Assembly: GCA_944385365.1 (NCBI GenBank)
Contig: CALWWW010000018.1
Location: 1-45,307, forward strand
Direction: 5' to 3'
DNA length: 45,307 nt
From: an uncultured Oscillospiraceae bacterium
GTDB taxonomy: Bacteria > Bacillota > Clostridia > Oscillospirales > Oscillospiraceae
Below, one piece after another: positions 23,523 through 32,563 of this stretch (positions are counted from its first letter, which is position 1; each line of letters opens with the position of its first letter). The notes beneath the pieces are model-generated. The model searched no databases. It saw nothing but the letters and a program-made list of their open reading frames with translations, and was not told the DNA's origin. The translations under genes were made by a program, and so were the position numbers.

Positions 23523-25379
23523 ATGTGGAAACGACTGACGGGCCTGCTTCTGGCCCTGACGCTGCTGGTTGGTCTTCTGGCCCTGCCGGCTGCCGCCGCC
23601 GAAACCGGCGAGCCGGTGGCCACGGTCCAGGCGTTGGGCATCCTCAACGGCGACCAGAACGGCAACCTGAATCTCTCGGGCAATGTGACCCGTGCCCAGT
23701 TCTGCAAAATGCTGGTGGCGGCGTCCCCCTATCGGGACACCGTGGGCGGCAGCGGCGGATACTCCCTGTTCACCGATGTGAAAAGCGACCACTGGGCGGT
23801 GGAGTACATCAAAACCGCCGTGGAAAACGGCTGGCTCCTGGGCTATCTGGACGGCAGCTTCCATCCCGACAGCCCCATCACCCTGGAAGAGGCGGCCACG
23901 GTGGCCCTGCGGGTCCTGGGCTACACCAGCGAGGACCTGGCCGGTTCCTATCCGGCGGCCCAGCTGTCCAAGTTCAACGCCTTGGGCCTCCATGCGGGCT
24001 TTTCCACCGGCCAGGGCCAGGCCATGAGCCGGATGGACTGCGCGTGGCTCTTCTATAACCTGCTGGCCACAGAGACCAAGGCGGACCAGATCTACGGCCA
24101 GACATTGGGCTATACCCTGGATTCCACCGGCCATGTGGATTACGGTTCCCTGGTGACGGCGGAGACCGAAGGCCCCTTCACCGTGTCCGGCACGGTCTCC
24201 CTGCCCTTTGACCGCAGCAGCGCCACCGTGTACCGCAACGGTACGCTGGCCGACTGGAGCGACGTGGCCAACTACGATATTTACTACTACAACACCAATT
24301 TGCAGACGGTATGGGTCTATTCCAACCGGATCACCGGTACGTATACGGCGGCCAGCCCCTCGGCGGTGGCGCCCACGTCGGTAACGGTGGCGGGCAATAC
24401 CTACGCCATTGAATCCTCCACCGCCGCCCATAAGCTGTCGTCCCAGGGCGAGTACGGCATCGGCGATACGGTGACGCTGCTGCTGGGCATGAACGGCGGC
24501 GTGGCCGACGTCTGCGACGTGTCTTCCGCTGCCGGTACCTATTACGGCGTGGTGACCAGTACGGCGCAGCAGTCCATCGTCACGTCGGGCGGCGACGCGG
24601 TGATCGAGCAGACCCTGAAGGTCCTGTGCACCGACGGCGTGGAGCGCACCTTCACCGGTTCCTATGCCTACGAGGAGGGCAGCGTGGTCCGGGTGGATTA
24701 CGGCCAGAAGTCCGTGGTGGAGCGGCAGGGCATTCTGGCCCTGTCCGGCAAGGTCAACGGCAGCGGTACGGCGCTGGGCACCTACGCGTTTTCCGATCAG
24801 GTGGAAATCCTGGATTCCAGCAGCTCCGGCAGCGCGGTGCGGATTTATCCCCAGCGGCTGGCCGGTGTGACGCTGGAGCGGTCCAATGTGCTGTTCTACC
24901 ATATGGACAGCCAGGGAAAGATTGACCGGCTGATTCTGCGGGACGCCACCGGCGACGCCGAGGACTATGTCCTCTTCACCTCGGTGTTTGACGACGTGGA
25001 CGAGCAGGTCCCGTCCTACCAGGGCCTCTATACCTACCTGCGGGACGGTCAGCCCCAGAGCTATACCTCTGTGGACTGGATGTACCATCTCCAGGTGGGC
25101 GGCGGCCTGATCGAGTACAAGAAGGGCCAGGTGGAGCAGATGGAAAACATCAGCAGCGTCACCCTCAACAGCCTGTCCGGGGCCACGGCCACGGTGGGCA
25201 ACCGGACCTATACGGTCAACGACAACGTGCAGGTCTATGTGGTGTCCGACGGCGAATACTTCGCGGTTCCGGCGTCCTCCGTGCAGGATACGGACCGGTA
25301 TACGCTGACGGGATGGTATGACAACCTGGGCTATCCCGGCGGCGGTCAGATTCGCCTGATTGTGGCCCGTGAAAACTGA
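23523..25379 (+). CDS. Secreted S-layer homology (SLH) domain protein
   Basis: 618 aa. A signal peptide (residues ~1-26, ending PAAAAE) is followed by about three SLH-type repeats up to residue ~180, with [38 protein letters not shown] and [16 protein letters not shown]. The remaining 430 residues are Ser/Thr/Gly-rich beta-type sequence with no recognised enzyme domain. SLH domains anchor proteins to pyruvylated wall polymers. It starts 16 bases after the permease gene with AGGAGG and so appears co-transcribed with the exporter. Confidence 0.85.
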   Translation: MWKRLTGLLLALTLLVGLLALPAAAAETGEPVATVQALGILNGDQNGNLNLSGNVTRAQFCKMLVAASPYRDTVGGSGGYSLFTDVKSDHWAVEYIKTAVENGWLLGYLDGSFHPDSPITLEEAATVALRVLGYTSEDLAGSYPAAQLSKFNALGLHAGFSTGQGQAMSRMDCAWLFYNLLATETKADQIYGQTLGYTLDSTGHVDYGSLVTAETEGPFTVSGTVSLPFDRSSATVYRNGTLADWSDVANYDIYYYNTNLQTVWVYSNRITGTYTAASPSAVAPTSVTVAGNTYAIESSTAAHKLSSQGEYGIGDTVTLLLGMNGGVADVCDVSSAAGTYYGVVTSTAQQSIVTSGGDAVIEQTLKVLCTDGVERTFTGSYAYEEGSVVRVDYGQKSVVERQGILALSGKVNGSGTALGTYAFSDQVEILDSSSSGSAVRIYPQRLAGVTLERSNVLFYHMDSQGKIDRLILRDATGDAEDYVLFTSVFDDVDEQVPSYQGLYTYLRDGQPQSYTSVDWMYHLQVGGGLIEYKKGQVEQMENISSVTLNSLSGATATVGNRTYTVNDNVQVYVVSDGEYFAVPASSVQDTDRYTLTGWYDNLGYPGGGQIRLIVAREN

Positions 25380-25629
25380 TCGTTGTTACACGTATATCCT
25401 CCGGTGTGCCGACGGAACGCTGTACACCGGCTGGACCAACGACTTGCAGCACCGCGTGGAAACCCACAACGCCGGGAAAGGAGCTAAATACACCCGGACC
25501 CGGCGGCCCGTGGAGCTGTGCTATTATGAGACCTTCGACACCCCATCGGAGGCCATGCGGCGGGAAGCGGCCATCAAAAAGCTGACCCGCCAGCAAAAAC
25601 TCCGGCTGATGGCCGGAACAAGGGAATAA
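25369..25629 (+). CDS. GIY-YIG domain protein (UPF0213/YhbQ-like)
   Basis: 86 aa if the GTG at 25369 is used; it overlaps the SLH stop by 11 bases. A TTG three codons earlier is the alternative, and no clear ribosome site is present, so coupling is likely. The GIY-YIG core is [19 protein letters not shown], followed by the conserved Arg in [15 protein letters not shown] and a Glu in the [10 protein letters not shown] helix. This small family is linked to nucleic-acid cleavage; the role is not well defined. Confidence 0.88.
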   Translation: MKTDRCYTYILRCADGTLYTGWTNDLQHRVETHNAGKGAKYTRTRRPVELCYYETFDTPSEAMRREAAIKKLTRQQKLRLMAGTRE

Positions 25630-25631
25630 AT

Positions 25632-25674
25632 ACCGGCCCGCCGTGCAGCAAAGCGCACGACGGGCCGGTTTCTT
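25632..25674 (+). terminator. Terminator after the exporter operon
   Basis: ACCGGCCCGCCGTGC pairs with GCACGACGGGCCGGT (one mismatch), followed by TTCTTATT. It begins two bases past the GIY-YIG stop. Confidence 0.88.
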
Positions 25675-25803
25675 ATTCCGCCGGTAACGGATGTACCGCT
25701 GTTATGTTTCCACACGGTGCGCCGGACAAATGTGGCCCGGTACCGCTGGGGGCATAGGGAATGCCCTCCCACATGGGACGAAGTTGGTAAACAGTACGCA
25801 CCC

Positions 25804-25977
25804 TGTAGGGGCCGATGCCCACATCGGCCCGCACGCCGCACCATGGAATTCCCGTACCACCGAATATTTGCCCTGGTACGGCGGGGAACGGTACCCGGTA
25901 CCGCCGGGACAACGCCCCAGGGCGGTCTCTCTTGGCCGGTTGGGCCAATTCACCTTCTGTGGGCATCGCCCCCTACA
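25804..25977. repeat. Inverted-repeat-bounded intergenic module
   Basis: TGTAGGGGCCGATGCCCACA (25804-25823) is repeated in inverted form at 25958-25977, with 19 of 20 bases matching. Between them lies another dyad, CGGTACCCGGTACCG. The TGTAGGGGC/GCCCCTACA ends match those of the GTAGGG modules in the larger composite elements. The rest of the 25675-25993 gap has no gene that I can support. Confidence 0.65.
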
Positions 25978-25993
25978 AACCCAGACGGGGTGC

Positions 25994-27106
25994 TTACGAC
26001 AACACGGTGGTTTCCGTCAGCTGGGCGAAGCTCGCCTCGGCTTCCTGCAAAATCGTCAGGCCCGCCGACAGTTGGGTGCTGTCACAGATCAGCAGCACCG
26101 ATTCTCCGTGAGACTTGGCCGCGGCGGTGGCCGTCAGCCGCGCCGACGGCTGGTAGTACACGCAGTACCGGCTCTCCAACGCTGCCGCTTCCGCCGTTTC
26201 CGGTAGCAGGCAGAGCAGCGTCTTACGGCCCAGGATACCGTCCAGGGCGTGATTGGCCGCCCGCAGCGCTTCCTCCAGGGGGCGGTTGTCGGCGTCGTCT
26301 ACCGTCAGGCCGATGGGATACCCGGCCACGGTGATTTGCCGGACCAGGTACGGCCGCTCCAACAGCTCCTGTTCCGTGAAGAAAAACACGGCGGGCAGAT
26401 TCTCCGTTTGCAGCAGGGCCAGAGATTGGTCCATGGTGACCCCGTCGGTAATGGCCAGATGGACCGTCACCGGCTCGCCCTCCTCCGGCTCCTCCGGGTC
26501 TGGCGTCGTCCCCGGCTGGTTGGGCTGCTGGGGCGTGGAGGGCGTGGAGGTATCCGGCTGACTGGGCTGTTCCGGCTTCGATTGGGCGGACTCGTACTGT
26601 TCCACCCGGTAGGCAATGAGGTTTTCCGCCTTGGTGATGAATAGACCGTCGTCATAGACCTGGCTGCCGGTGGTGAAGCGCACCACCGTATAGCCGCCGG
26701 AACTGGTGAGGACGCTGCACTGGACGCCGAAATGGGCGGCGGAATAGGCAGCGGGCAGGAAAATAATGCCGTTCCGCAGCGCCGCCCCCATGGGCTGGGT
26801 GGTGTTGTTCTCGTCGGTGACGGTGCCGCCGCCCAGGTCATAGACCAGACGGCCCGAACGGTCCGTCAGCGTCACCGTATTGGCGGTGGCCGAGTAGACC
26901 GGGTAGATATCCACGGAGGAAAACACCGTGTAGGGCACATAGCACACGCCGTTGGAGTAAAAGGGCAGTTCCCCGCCGGACAGGGTCAGGGGAATGGTGT
27001 CGTTGACGGCCACAAAGGCCAGATTGGACGCCCCGGCGGTGGGAACCGCCAGCAGGGACAGCACCAGGGCCGCGCACAGCAGCAGATGCAGCAGTCGTTT
27101 GCGCAC
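25994..27106 (-). CDS. Exported protein with stalk-like N-terminal domain and degenerate deacetylase-like domain
   Basis: 370 aa from the GTG at 27106, chosen because AGGAGG sits 8 bases upstream; the ATG at 27133 has none. Signal peptide ~1-27 (LLHLLLCAALVLSLLAVPTAGAS). Residues ~28-165 resemble a copper-amine-oxidase N-terminal (stalk) domain. A Pro/Thr/Glu-rich linker follows (~175-215). The C-terminal ~150 residues look like a NodB polysaccharide deacetylase (VHLAITDGVTMDQSLALLQ, PAVFFFTEQELLERPYLVRQI), but the metal-binding TFDDGP and HxxxH positions are not there. It is probably a binding or scaffold protein at the envelope. Confidence 0.65.
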   Translation of the reverse strand: MRKRLLHLLLCAALVLSLLAVPTAGASNLAFVAVNDTIPLTLSGGELPFYSNGVCYVPYTVFSSVDIYPVYSATANTVTLTDRSGRLVYDLGGGTVTDENNTTQPMGAALRNGIIFLPAAYSAAHFGVQCSVLTSSGGYTVVRFTTGSQVYDDGLFITKAENLIAYRVEQYESAQSKPEQPSQPDTSTPSTPQQPNQPGTTPDPEEPEEGEPVTVHLAITDGVTMDQSLALLQTENLPAVFFFTEQELLERPYLVRQITVAGYPIGLTVDDADNRPLEEALRAANHALDGILGRKTLLCLLPETAEAAALESRYCVYYQPSARLTATAAAKSHGESVLLICDSTQLSAGLTILQEAEASFAQLTETTVLS

Positions 27107-27139
27107 CGTCTTCACCTCCTGAGTTCGATGCATGGGGAA

Positions 27140-27850
27140 TTAGTCGTTGCGGCGGCGTCCGCCCACAATCAGCAGCAGACGCAGCAGCTGGGCCAGAGAG
27201 ACGGCCAGGGCCGCCACATACGTCATGGCGGCGGCAGACAGGGTTTTTCTCGCGCCCACCATCTCGTCATCGTCCAGCAGATGGCCCGATTCCAGCGCGG
27301 AAAGGGCCCGGCGGCTGGCATTGAACTCCGTGGGCAGCGTCACCAGCTGGAACACCGTGGACAATGCGAAACAGGCGATGCCCGCATAGGCCAGCTGGAC
27401 GCCCAGCTCTCCGGAGATAAACAGCAAACCGATGAGAATCAGGGGCAGGGCCAGTTTGGAGCCGATGTTGGTGATGGGGATGATGGCGGCCCGCAGCTTG
27501 ATGGGCGCGTAGCCCACGGCGTACTGGATGGCGTGGCCCGCCTCATGGGCCGCCACGCCGATGGCGGCGGTGGACGTGTCGTTGTAGACCGAATCCGACA
27601 GGCGGATCACGTTGGTCCGGGGGTCGTAGTGGTCCGTCAGATTGCCGCCGACGCGTTCAATGCGGACGTTGCGCAGACCGTTGGCGTCCAGGACCAGGCG
27701 GGCGGCGTCGGCGCCGGTGAGACGGCGGCGGGAACGCTGCTGGGAATATTTGCGAAAGGTTCCGTTGACGCGGCTGCTGGCCCACATGGCGAAGATCACC
27801 GCGGGCAGCACCAGAACCAGATAGTAGTAGTCAAAAAACATGGTAACCAC
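27140..27850 (-). CDS. Membrane zinc metallopeptidase (YugP/Zn_peptidase_2 family)
   Basis: 236 aa. The zinc motif HEAGH (102-106) lies in AAHEAGHAIQYAVGYAP. Hydrophobic segments are at the N-terminus (YLVLVLPAVIFAMWAS) and in the C-terminal half (LALPLILIGLLFISGE, IACFALSTVFQLV, LAQLLRLLLIVGG). The family is common in Firmicutes; substrates are not known. Start at 27850 is preceded by AAGGAAGTG. Its stop lies 33 bases before the GTG start of the downstream gene, so the two may share a transcript. Confidence 0.9.
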   Translation of the reverse strand: MVTMFFDYYYLVLVLPAVIFAMWASSRVNGTFRKYSQQRSRRRLTGADAARLVLDANGLRNVRIERVGGNLTDHYDPRTNVIRLSDSVYNDTSTAAIGVAAHEAGHAIQYAVGYAPIKLRAAIIPITNIGSKLALPLILIGLLFISGELGVQLAYAGIACFALSTVFQLVTLPTEFNASRRALSALESGHLLDDDEMVGARKTLSAAAMTYVAALAVSLAQLLRLLLIVGGRRRND

Positions 27851-27887
27851 ACTTCCTTGCAGTTTTACAGCTATTGTACCCCAAGAT

Positions 27888-28257
27888 TGTGAATAAATCT
27901 ACCCTTGGCGTGTTGATATTGACTTTGTGGATAACCCTGTTGGGAAGCTGTGTGTAAATTGTGGATAAAATAGCCCCCATCCTGCGAATGCCGGGTACAG
28001 AACCGCGTTTTACAAGGTTCCAGTTCCTGCAAAAGCAAGGTCTAGTAATAATAAAATAATAATAATAATAAATAATAACCAGAAAGAAAGAATAAAAAGA
28101 AAGAAAGAGCGCCGGAGGGCAGTTATCCACAGGCCGGCGCAAAAAAAGTTGACAAATGTAAAATTTTTCTTTCTAAACAACACGGCGGCAGCCCTTGATA
28201 ACAGGGGCTTGCCGCCGTTGGTCTGTTGGAAATTGGTAAAAAATGGTTCTATCCACA
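27888..28257. other. DnaA-box cluster with AT-rich core (replication-origin-like)
   Basis: Four boxes match TTATNCACA exactly: minus strand at 27888-27896, 27926-27934 and 27960-27968, and plus strand at 28123-28131. A fifth, CTATCCACA at 28249-28257, has one mismatch. The left boxes and right boxes face each other across a nearly pure A/T tract of TAA repeats (28043-28078) and a purine-rich stretch (28081-28109). The surrounding genome is GC-rich, so the contrast is strong. No dnaA, dnaN or rpmH gene lies nearby and genes do not diverge from here, so it may be a DnaA-titration or regulatory site rather than oriC. Confidence 0.65.
28183..28218 (-). terminator. Hairpin downstream of nspC
   Basis: CGGCGGCAAGCCCC pairs with GGGCTGCCGCCG on the minus strand with one bulge, 56 bases past the nspC stop. 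The T-tract is weak (GTGTTGTTTAG). It lies inside the DnaA-box region. Confidence 0.5.
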
Positions 28258-28273
28258 GGGTATAATACCCTTG

Positions 28274-29398
28274 TCAGGAAAGGCGGGCGGCGAAGTCCTC
28301 ATAGCCGAACTGCCGGACCACCGTTTCCTTGCCGTCCAGATCCCGCCAGACGATGGCGGGCAGGGGCATACCGTTGAACGTATTGGTCTTGACCATAGTG
28401 TACAATGCCATGTCTCCGAAGGTCAGCCGCGTGCCCTCTGTCAGCGGTGTGTCGAAGGAGTAGTCCCCAATGATGTCGCCGGCCAGACAGGTGGGACCGC
28501 CCAACCGGTAGGTGTACGCCTTTTCTCCGGCCTCGCCGCTGCCCAGCAGGGGGGGACGGTAGGGCATTTCCAGCACGTCGGGCATGTGACAGGCGGCGGA
28601 GGTGTCCAGAATGGCTAGATCCATGTCGTTGTGGAGGACCTCCAGGACTTCCGTCACCAGAAAGCCGCTGTTCAGCACAACAGCTTCTCCCGGCTCCAGG
28701 TAGACGGTCACGTTGTACCGCTCCCGCAGCCCTTTCACCAGCCGCACCAGCCGTTCCACGTCGTAGTCGGACCGGGTGATGTGGTGACCGCCGCCCAGAT
28801 TCAGCCAATGCATTTGGGGCAGATACTTGCCGAACTGTTCCTCGAAGGCTTCCAGCGTCGTCTCCAGATCGTCGGAATTCTGCTCACAGAGGGTGTGGAA
28901 GTGGAGACCGTCCAGCAGGGGCAAAAGGCTTTCGTCGAAGTTCTCCAGCGTCGTACCCAGCCGGGAACCGGGGGCGCAGGGGTCATAGATGGCGTGGCCC
29001 TCCTGGGTGGAACAGCGGGGATTGGTCCGCAATCCCACGCTTTTCCCCGCTTCTCTGGCGCGGGGGCCGAACTTCCGCAGCTGATTGGGACTGTTGAACA
29101 CAAAATGGTCGGCGTAGGTCAAAAGCTCCTGGAACTCGTCTTCCCGGTAGGCCGGGGAAAACACATGGGTTTCCCCGCCGAATTTTTCCTTGCCCAGCCG
29201 GGCCTCATAGAGCCCGCTGGCCGTGGTGCCGCAGAGATATTGAGCGATCAGGGGGTAGCAGTAAAACATGGAAAAGGCTTTCTGGGCCAGGAGGATGCGG
29301 CAGCCCGCTTCCTCCTGCACCTGATGCAAAAGCTCCAGATTCTTCCGCAAAAGCCCCTCGTCCACGACAAAATAGGGGGTGCGAATGGCGCCGCTCAT
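28274..29398 (-). CDS. nspC: Carboxynorspermidine/carboxyspermidine decarboxylase
   Basis: 374 aa. A fold type III PLP decarboxylase with the cofactor Lys40 in LLAQKAFSMF. Other landmarks are HFHTLCEQN, the glycine-rich GGGHHITR and the late LGGPTCLAGD (active-site Cys). It removes CO2 from carboxyspermidine or carboxynorspermidine to give the triamine. It starts 3 bases after the stop of the dehydrogenase gene, its usual partner. In gut bacteria this pair makes spermidine. Confidence 0.92.
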   Translation of the reverse strand: MSGAIRTPYFVVDEGLLRKNLELLHQVQEEAGCRILLAQKAFSMFYCYPLIAQYLCGTTASGLYEARLGKEKFGGETHVFSPAYREDEFQELLTYADHFVFNSPNQLRKFGPRAREAGKSVGLRTNPRCSTQEGHAIYDPCAPGSRLGTTLENFDESLLPLLDGLHFHTLCEQNSDDLETTLEAFEEQFGKYLPQMHWLNLGGGHHITRSDYDVERLVRLVKGLRERYNVTVYLEPGEAVVLNSGFLVTEVLEVLHNDMDLAILDTSAACHMPDVLEMPYRPPLLGSGEAGEKAYTYRLGGPTCLAGDIIGDYSFDTPLTEGTRLTFGDMALYTMVKTNTFNGMPLPAIVWRDLDGKETVVRQFGYEDFAARLS

Positions 29399-29401
29399 GA
29401 A

Positions 29402-30661
29402 TCAGTCCACCAACACCGGGTTGTCGTTGATCTGCCAGGGCAGGCCCCACTGGTTCAGGGCGTCCATGTAGGGGTCCGGGTCGAACTCCTCCACGGTGTA
29501 GACGCCGGGCTTGGTCCACTTGCCGGTCAGCATCATCATGGCGCCGATCATGGCCGGAACGCCGGTGGTGTAGCTGATGGCCTGGGAGCCCACTTCCTTG
29601 TAGCACGCCTGATGGTCACAGACGTTGTAGATATAGGCGGTCTTGTCCTTGCCGCCCTTCTTGCCGGTGAAGATGCAGCCGATGTTGGTCTTGCCCACGG
29701 TGCGGGGGCCCAGGGAGGCCGGGTCGGGCAGCAAGGCTTTCAGGAACTGGATGGGCACAATCTGATGGCCCTCGAACTCGATGGGGGTGGTGGACAGCAT
29801 GCCCACGTTTTCCAGACAGTTCATGTGGGTCAGGTAGGACTGGCCGAAGGTCATAAAGAACCGAATGCGCTTGACGCCGGGGATGTTTTTGGCCAGGGAT
29901 TCAATTTCCTCGTGGTGCAGCAGGTACATGTCCTTGTGGCCCACCTGGTCAAAGTCGTACTCCCGCTTGATGGACATGGCGGGAATCTCCACCCAGTGGC
30001 CGTCCTCCCAGTAGGAGCCGGGGGCGGAGACTTCGCGGAGGTTGATCTCCGGGTTGAAGTTGGTGGCGAAGGGGTAGCCGTGGTCGCCGCCGTTGCAGTC
30101 GAGAATGTCGATGGTGTCGATCTGGTCGAACAGGTGCTTCTGGGCGTAGGCACAGTAGGCCTGGGTCACGCCGGGGTCAAAGCCGGTGCCCAGCAGAGCC
30201 GTCAGACCGGCCTTCTCAAACTTCTCCTTGTAGGCCCACTGCCAGGAGTAGTCAAAGTAGGCGGTGAAGCCCTCTTCCTTGCAGCGCTTCTCGTAGATGG
30301 CCCGCCACTCGGGATCGTCGGTGTTCTCCGGCTCATAGTTGGCGGTGTCCAGGTAGTTGACGCCGCAGATCAGGCAGGCGTCCATGATGGTCAAATCCTG
30401 ATAGGGCAGGGCGATATTCATGACCAGATCGGGCTGGACCTTTTTAATCAGGGCCACGACTTCATCGACCTTGTCGGCATCTACCTGGGCCGTGGTGATC
30501 TTCGTCTTGGTCTTGCCCTCCAGCTCCGCCTTGATGGCGTCGCACTTGCTGACGGTGCGGCTGGCAATGCAGATTTCGGTGAAAACGTCGCTGTTCTGGC
30601 AGCACTTGTGGATGACCACGCCGGCTACGCCGCCGCAGCCGATAATCAGAACCTTGGACAT
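29402..30661 (-). CDS. Carboxyspermidine dehydrogenase (saccharopine dehydrogenase family)
   Basis: 419 aa from the ATG at 30661, which has AAGGAGG 9 bases upstream; an ATG six codons earlier overlaps that site. The N-terminal NAD(P)-binding Rossmann motif is VLIIGCGGVAGVV. The middle and C-terminal parts fit the saccharopine dehydrogenase fold. With nspC downstream it should reductively condense putrescine and aspartate semialdehyde to carboxyspermidine. Some annotations call this family LYS9-like or saccharopine dehydrogenase; the context argues against a lysine role. Confidence 0.9.
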   Translation of the reverse strand: MSKVLIIGCGGVAGVVIHKCCQNSDVFTEICIASRTVSKCDAIKAELEGKTKTKITTAQVDADKVDEVVALIKKVQPDLVMNIALPYQDLTIMDACLICGVNYLDTANYEPENTDDPEWRAIYEKRCKEEGFTAYFDYSWQWAYKEKFEKAGLTALLGTGFDPGVTQAYCAYAQKHLFDQIDTIDILDCNGGDHGYPFATNFNPEINLREVSAPGSYWEDGHWVEIPAMSIKREYDFDQVGHKDMYLLHHEEIESLAKNIPGVKRIRFFMTFGQSYLTHMNCLENVGMLSTTPIEFEGHQIVPIQFLKALLPDPASLGPRTVGKTNIGCIFTGKKGGKDKTAYIYNVCDHQACYKEVGSQAISYTTGVPAMIGAMMMLTGKWTKPGVYTVEEFDPDPYMDALNQWGLPWQINDNPVLVD

Positions 30662-30689
30662 GGGAAGTTCCTCCTTCAAACAATGTGGT

Positions 30690-30860
30690 TTTGGGGATTT
30701 CGCCCCGTGCGCGGGGCGACCGGGGCGTTGCCCCTGGACCCCACAATTTTTTTGTAAAAAAATTGACTAAAAACTTTTATATTGATTTTATATTGAAAGT
30801 TTTACTCGATTTTTTTCAAAAAATCGCGGGGGTACGGGGGCAGCGCCCCCGGAAAATACG
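30690..30860. repeat. Composite repeat fragments (copy E): two element ends side by side
   Basis: An end with GGGGCG hairpins and CAATTTTTTTG...AAATTG followed by ACTAAAAACTTTT (to ~30778) is followed after about 20 bases by a second, opposite end, GAAAGTTTTACTCG (from 30796), with its CGATTTTTT/AAAAAATCG hairpin and GGGGGCAGCGCCCCC. The bulk of an element is missing, as if its inside had been deleted. It fills the gap between speB and the carboxyspermidine dehydrogenase gene. Confidence 0.75.
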
Positions 30861-30861
30861 G

Positions 30862-31722
30862 TTAAAAATTATCGTCCATGGCCAGGAGCATCTCCCGGAC
30901 CACCTTGGCCGCCACGGCGTTGGACGCCCCGGTGGGGTCATAGTGGGGGCTTAACTCGTTGACGTCGCAGCCGACAATATGGCAGCGGTTGCAGACCAGC
31001 GTGACGGCTTTTCGCAGGGCGTCAAAGGGGACGCCGCCGGGTTCCGGCGTACCGGTGCCGGGGAACACCGACGGGTCCAGCACATCCAGGTCCACGGTGA
31101 AGTAAACGGGCTTGTCCCCCAACTGCTCCACCAGGGTTTCCAGGCCGTCAAAGTCAAAGGGGTGGGTACTGACATGGTCCTTGCCCCAAACCCATTCGGA
31201 CCGGTCGCCGGACCGGATGCCGAACTGATAAATTTTCCCGTCGCCGATCAGGTCCCAGCAGCGCCGCAGAACGCAGGCATGGGACAGCTCCACGCCCAAA
31301 TATTCCTGGCGGAGGTCGGCGTGGGCGTCGAAGTGGATGATGGTCACATCGGGATACTGCTTCTGGACGGCCCGGAACGCACCCAACGTCACCAGGTGTT
31401 CACCGCCAATCAAAAAGGGCCGCTTGCCCTCGGACAGAATGGCCGCCGCCTGGGCTTCGATATCGTCCAGGGCCAGCTGGGAACTGCCCATGGACAGCTC
31501 CAGGTCCCCCAAATCCAGCACATGGGCGTCCAGCAGGTCCCGGTCCTGATAGGGGCTGTACGTCTCCAGACCGTAGGATTCCCGCCGCAAGGCGTTGGGG
31601 CCGAAGCGGGTGCCGGGACGGTTGGAGGTGGTGGAATCAAAGGGCGCGCCGAACAACACGGTGCGGGCCCCGCTGCTTTCGCAGTCACAGGCCATATAGG
31701 TGTCAATCTGCGGCTTCAACAT
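30862..31722 (-). CDS. speB: Agmatinase
   Basis: 286 aa. Ureohydrolase family with the two-manganese site motifs GGEHLVT, FDAHADLR and DLDVLDPSVFPGTGTPEPGG. It splits agmatine into putrescine and urea. It overlaps speE by 20 bases and follows speA and speE, so the operon itself supplies its substrate. Formiminoglutamase and arginase are ruled less likely by context. Confidence 0.92.
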   Translation of the reverse strand: MLKPQIDTYMACDCESSGARTVLFGAPFDSTTSNRPGTRFGPNALRRESYGLETYSPYQDRDLLDAHVLDLGDLELSMGSSQLALDDIEAQAAAILSEGKRPFLIGGEHLVTLGAFRAVQKQYPDVTIIHFDAHADLRQEYLGVELSHACVLRRCWDLIGDGKIYQFGIRSGDRSEWVWGKDHVSTHPFDFDGLETLVEQLGDKPVYFTVDLDVLDPSVFPGTGTPEPGGVPFDALRKAVTLVCNRCHIVGCDVNELSPHYDPTGASNAVAAKVVREMLLAMDDNF

Positions 31723-32563
31723 GCTTCAACAACTCCTCTACATAGGCGGGAATATAGAACGCTCCCCGATGGAGCATGGTGGTATAGTACCAGCAATGGA
31801 GGTTTCTGGCGTTCCAGCGGTCGGCGTCCAAATCCTTGAGGGGGTGGTATTTTTTCGACGCGAAGCCGAACAGCCAGTGGCCCGAGGGGTACGTGGGGAT
31901 ATGGGCCTGATAGACCCGGCTGATGGGGAAGGACTCCACAATCCGCTTGTGGGCCCGCTGGCAGGCCACGGCGTCCTCGTCATAGAAGGGGCTTTCGTGC
32001 TGATTGACCATAATACCGTCGTCCCGCAGGGCCTTGTAGCAGTTGCCGTAGAACTCCCGGGTAAAGAGACCCTCGCCGGGGCCGAAGGGGTCCGTGGAAT
32101 CGACGATAATCAGGTCATAACAGTTCTCCTTGGAGCGGACGAACCGAAGACCGTCTTCATAGTGGATGGTGACACGGGGATCGTCCAGGGAGCAGGCGGT
32201 CTTGGGGAGAAATTCCCGGCAGACACGGACCACTTCCTCGTCGATTTCCACCATGTCGATGTGGTCGATATCGTCGTAGCGGCACAGCTCCCGGATGACG
32301 CCGCCGTCGCCCGCGCCGATGACCAGCACATCCCGGACGTGGGGGTGGACGGCCATGGGAACATGGGTAATCATCTCATGGTAGATAAATTCGTCCCGTT
32401 CCGTCAGCATCATGTAGCCGTCCAGCGTCAGAAAGCGGCCGAACTCCTGGGATTCAAACACATCGATGCGCTGAAATTCGCTCTGGCCGCTGTAGAGCTG
32501 GCGGTTGACGCGGATGGAGAACTTGGCGTCGTTGGAATGTTTTTCGGAAAACCAAAATTCCAT
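31703..32563 (-). CDS. speE: Spermidine synthase (aminopropyltransferase)
   Basis: 286 aa. The dcSAM-binding GAGDGGVIREL motif and the DSTDPFGPGEGLF active-site segment are intact, and MVEIDEEVV supplies the acidic ribose-binding residue. It moves an aminopropyl group from decarboxylated SAM to putrescine. It starts one base after the speA stop, with GGGAGG inside speA. The dcSAM would come from SpeD, encoded at the head of the cluster. Confidence 0.93.
   Translation of the reverse strand: MEFWFSEKHSNDAKFSIRVNRQLYSGQSEFQRIDVFESQEFGRFLTLDGYMMLTERDEFIYHEMITHVPMAVHPHVRDVLVIGAGDGGVIRELCRYDDIDHIDMVEIDEEVVRVCREFLPKTACSLDDPRVTIHYEDGLRFVRSKENCYDLIIVDSTDPFGPGEGLFTREFYGNCYKALRDDGIMVNQHESPFYDEDAVACQRAHKRIVESFPISRVYQAHIPTYPSGHWLFGFASKKYHPLKDLDADRWNARNLHCWYYTTMLHRGAFYIPAYVEELLKHVEAAD

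Noticed and set aside
27888-28257. Firm annotation as the chromosomal oriC
   Set aside because: The motif content fits, but no dnaA/dnaN/rpmH context or divergent gene orientation supports it, and GC skew cannot be judged from this window alone.
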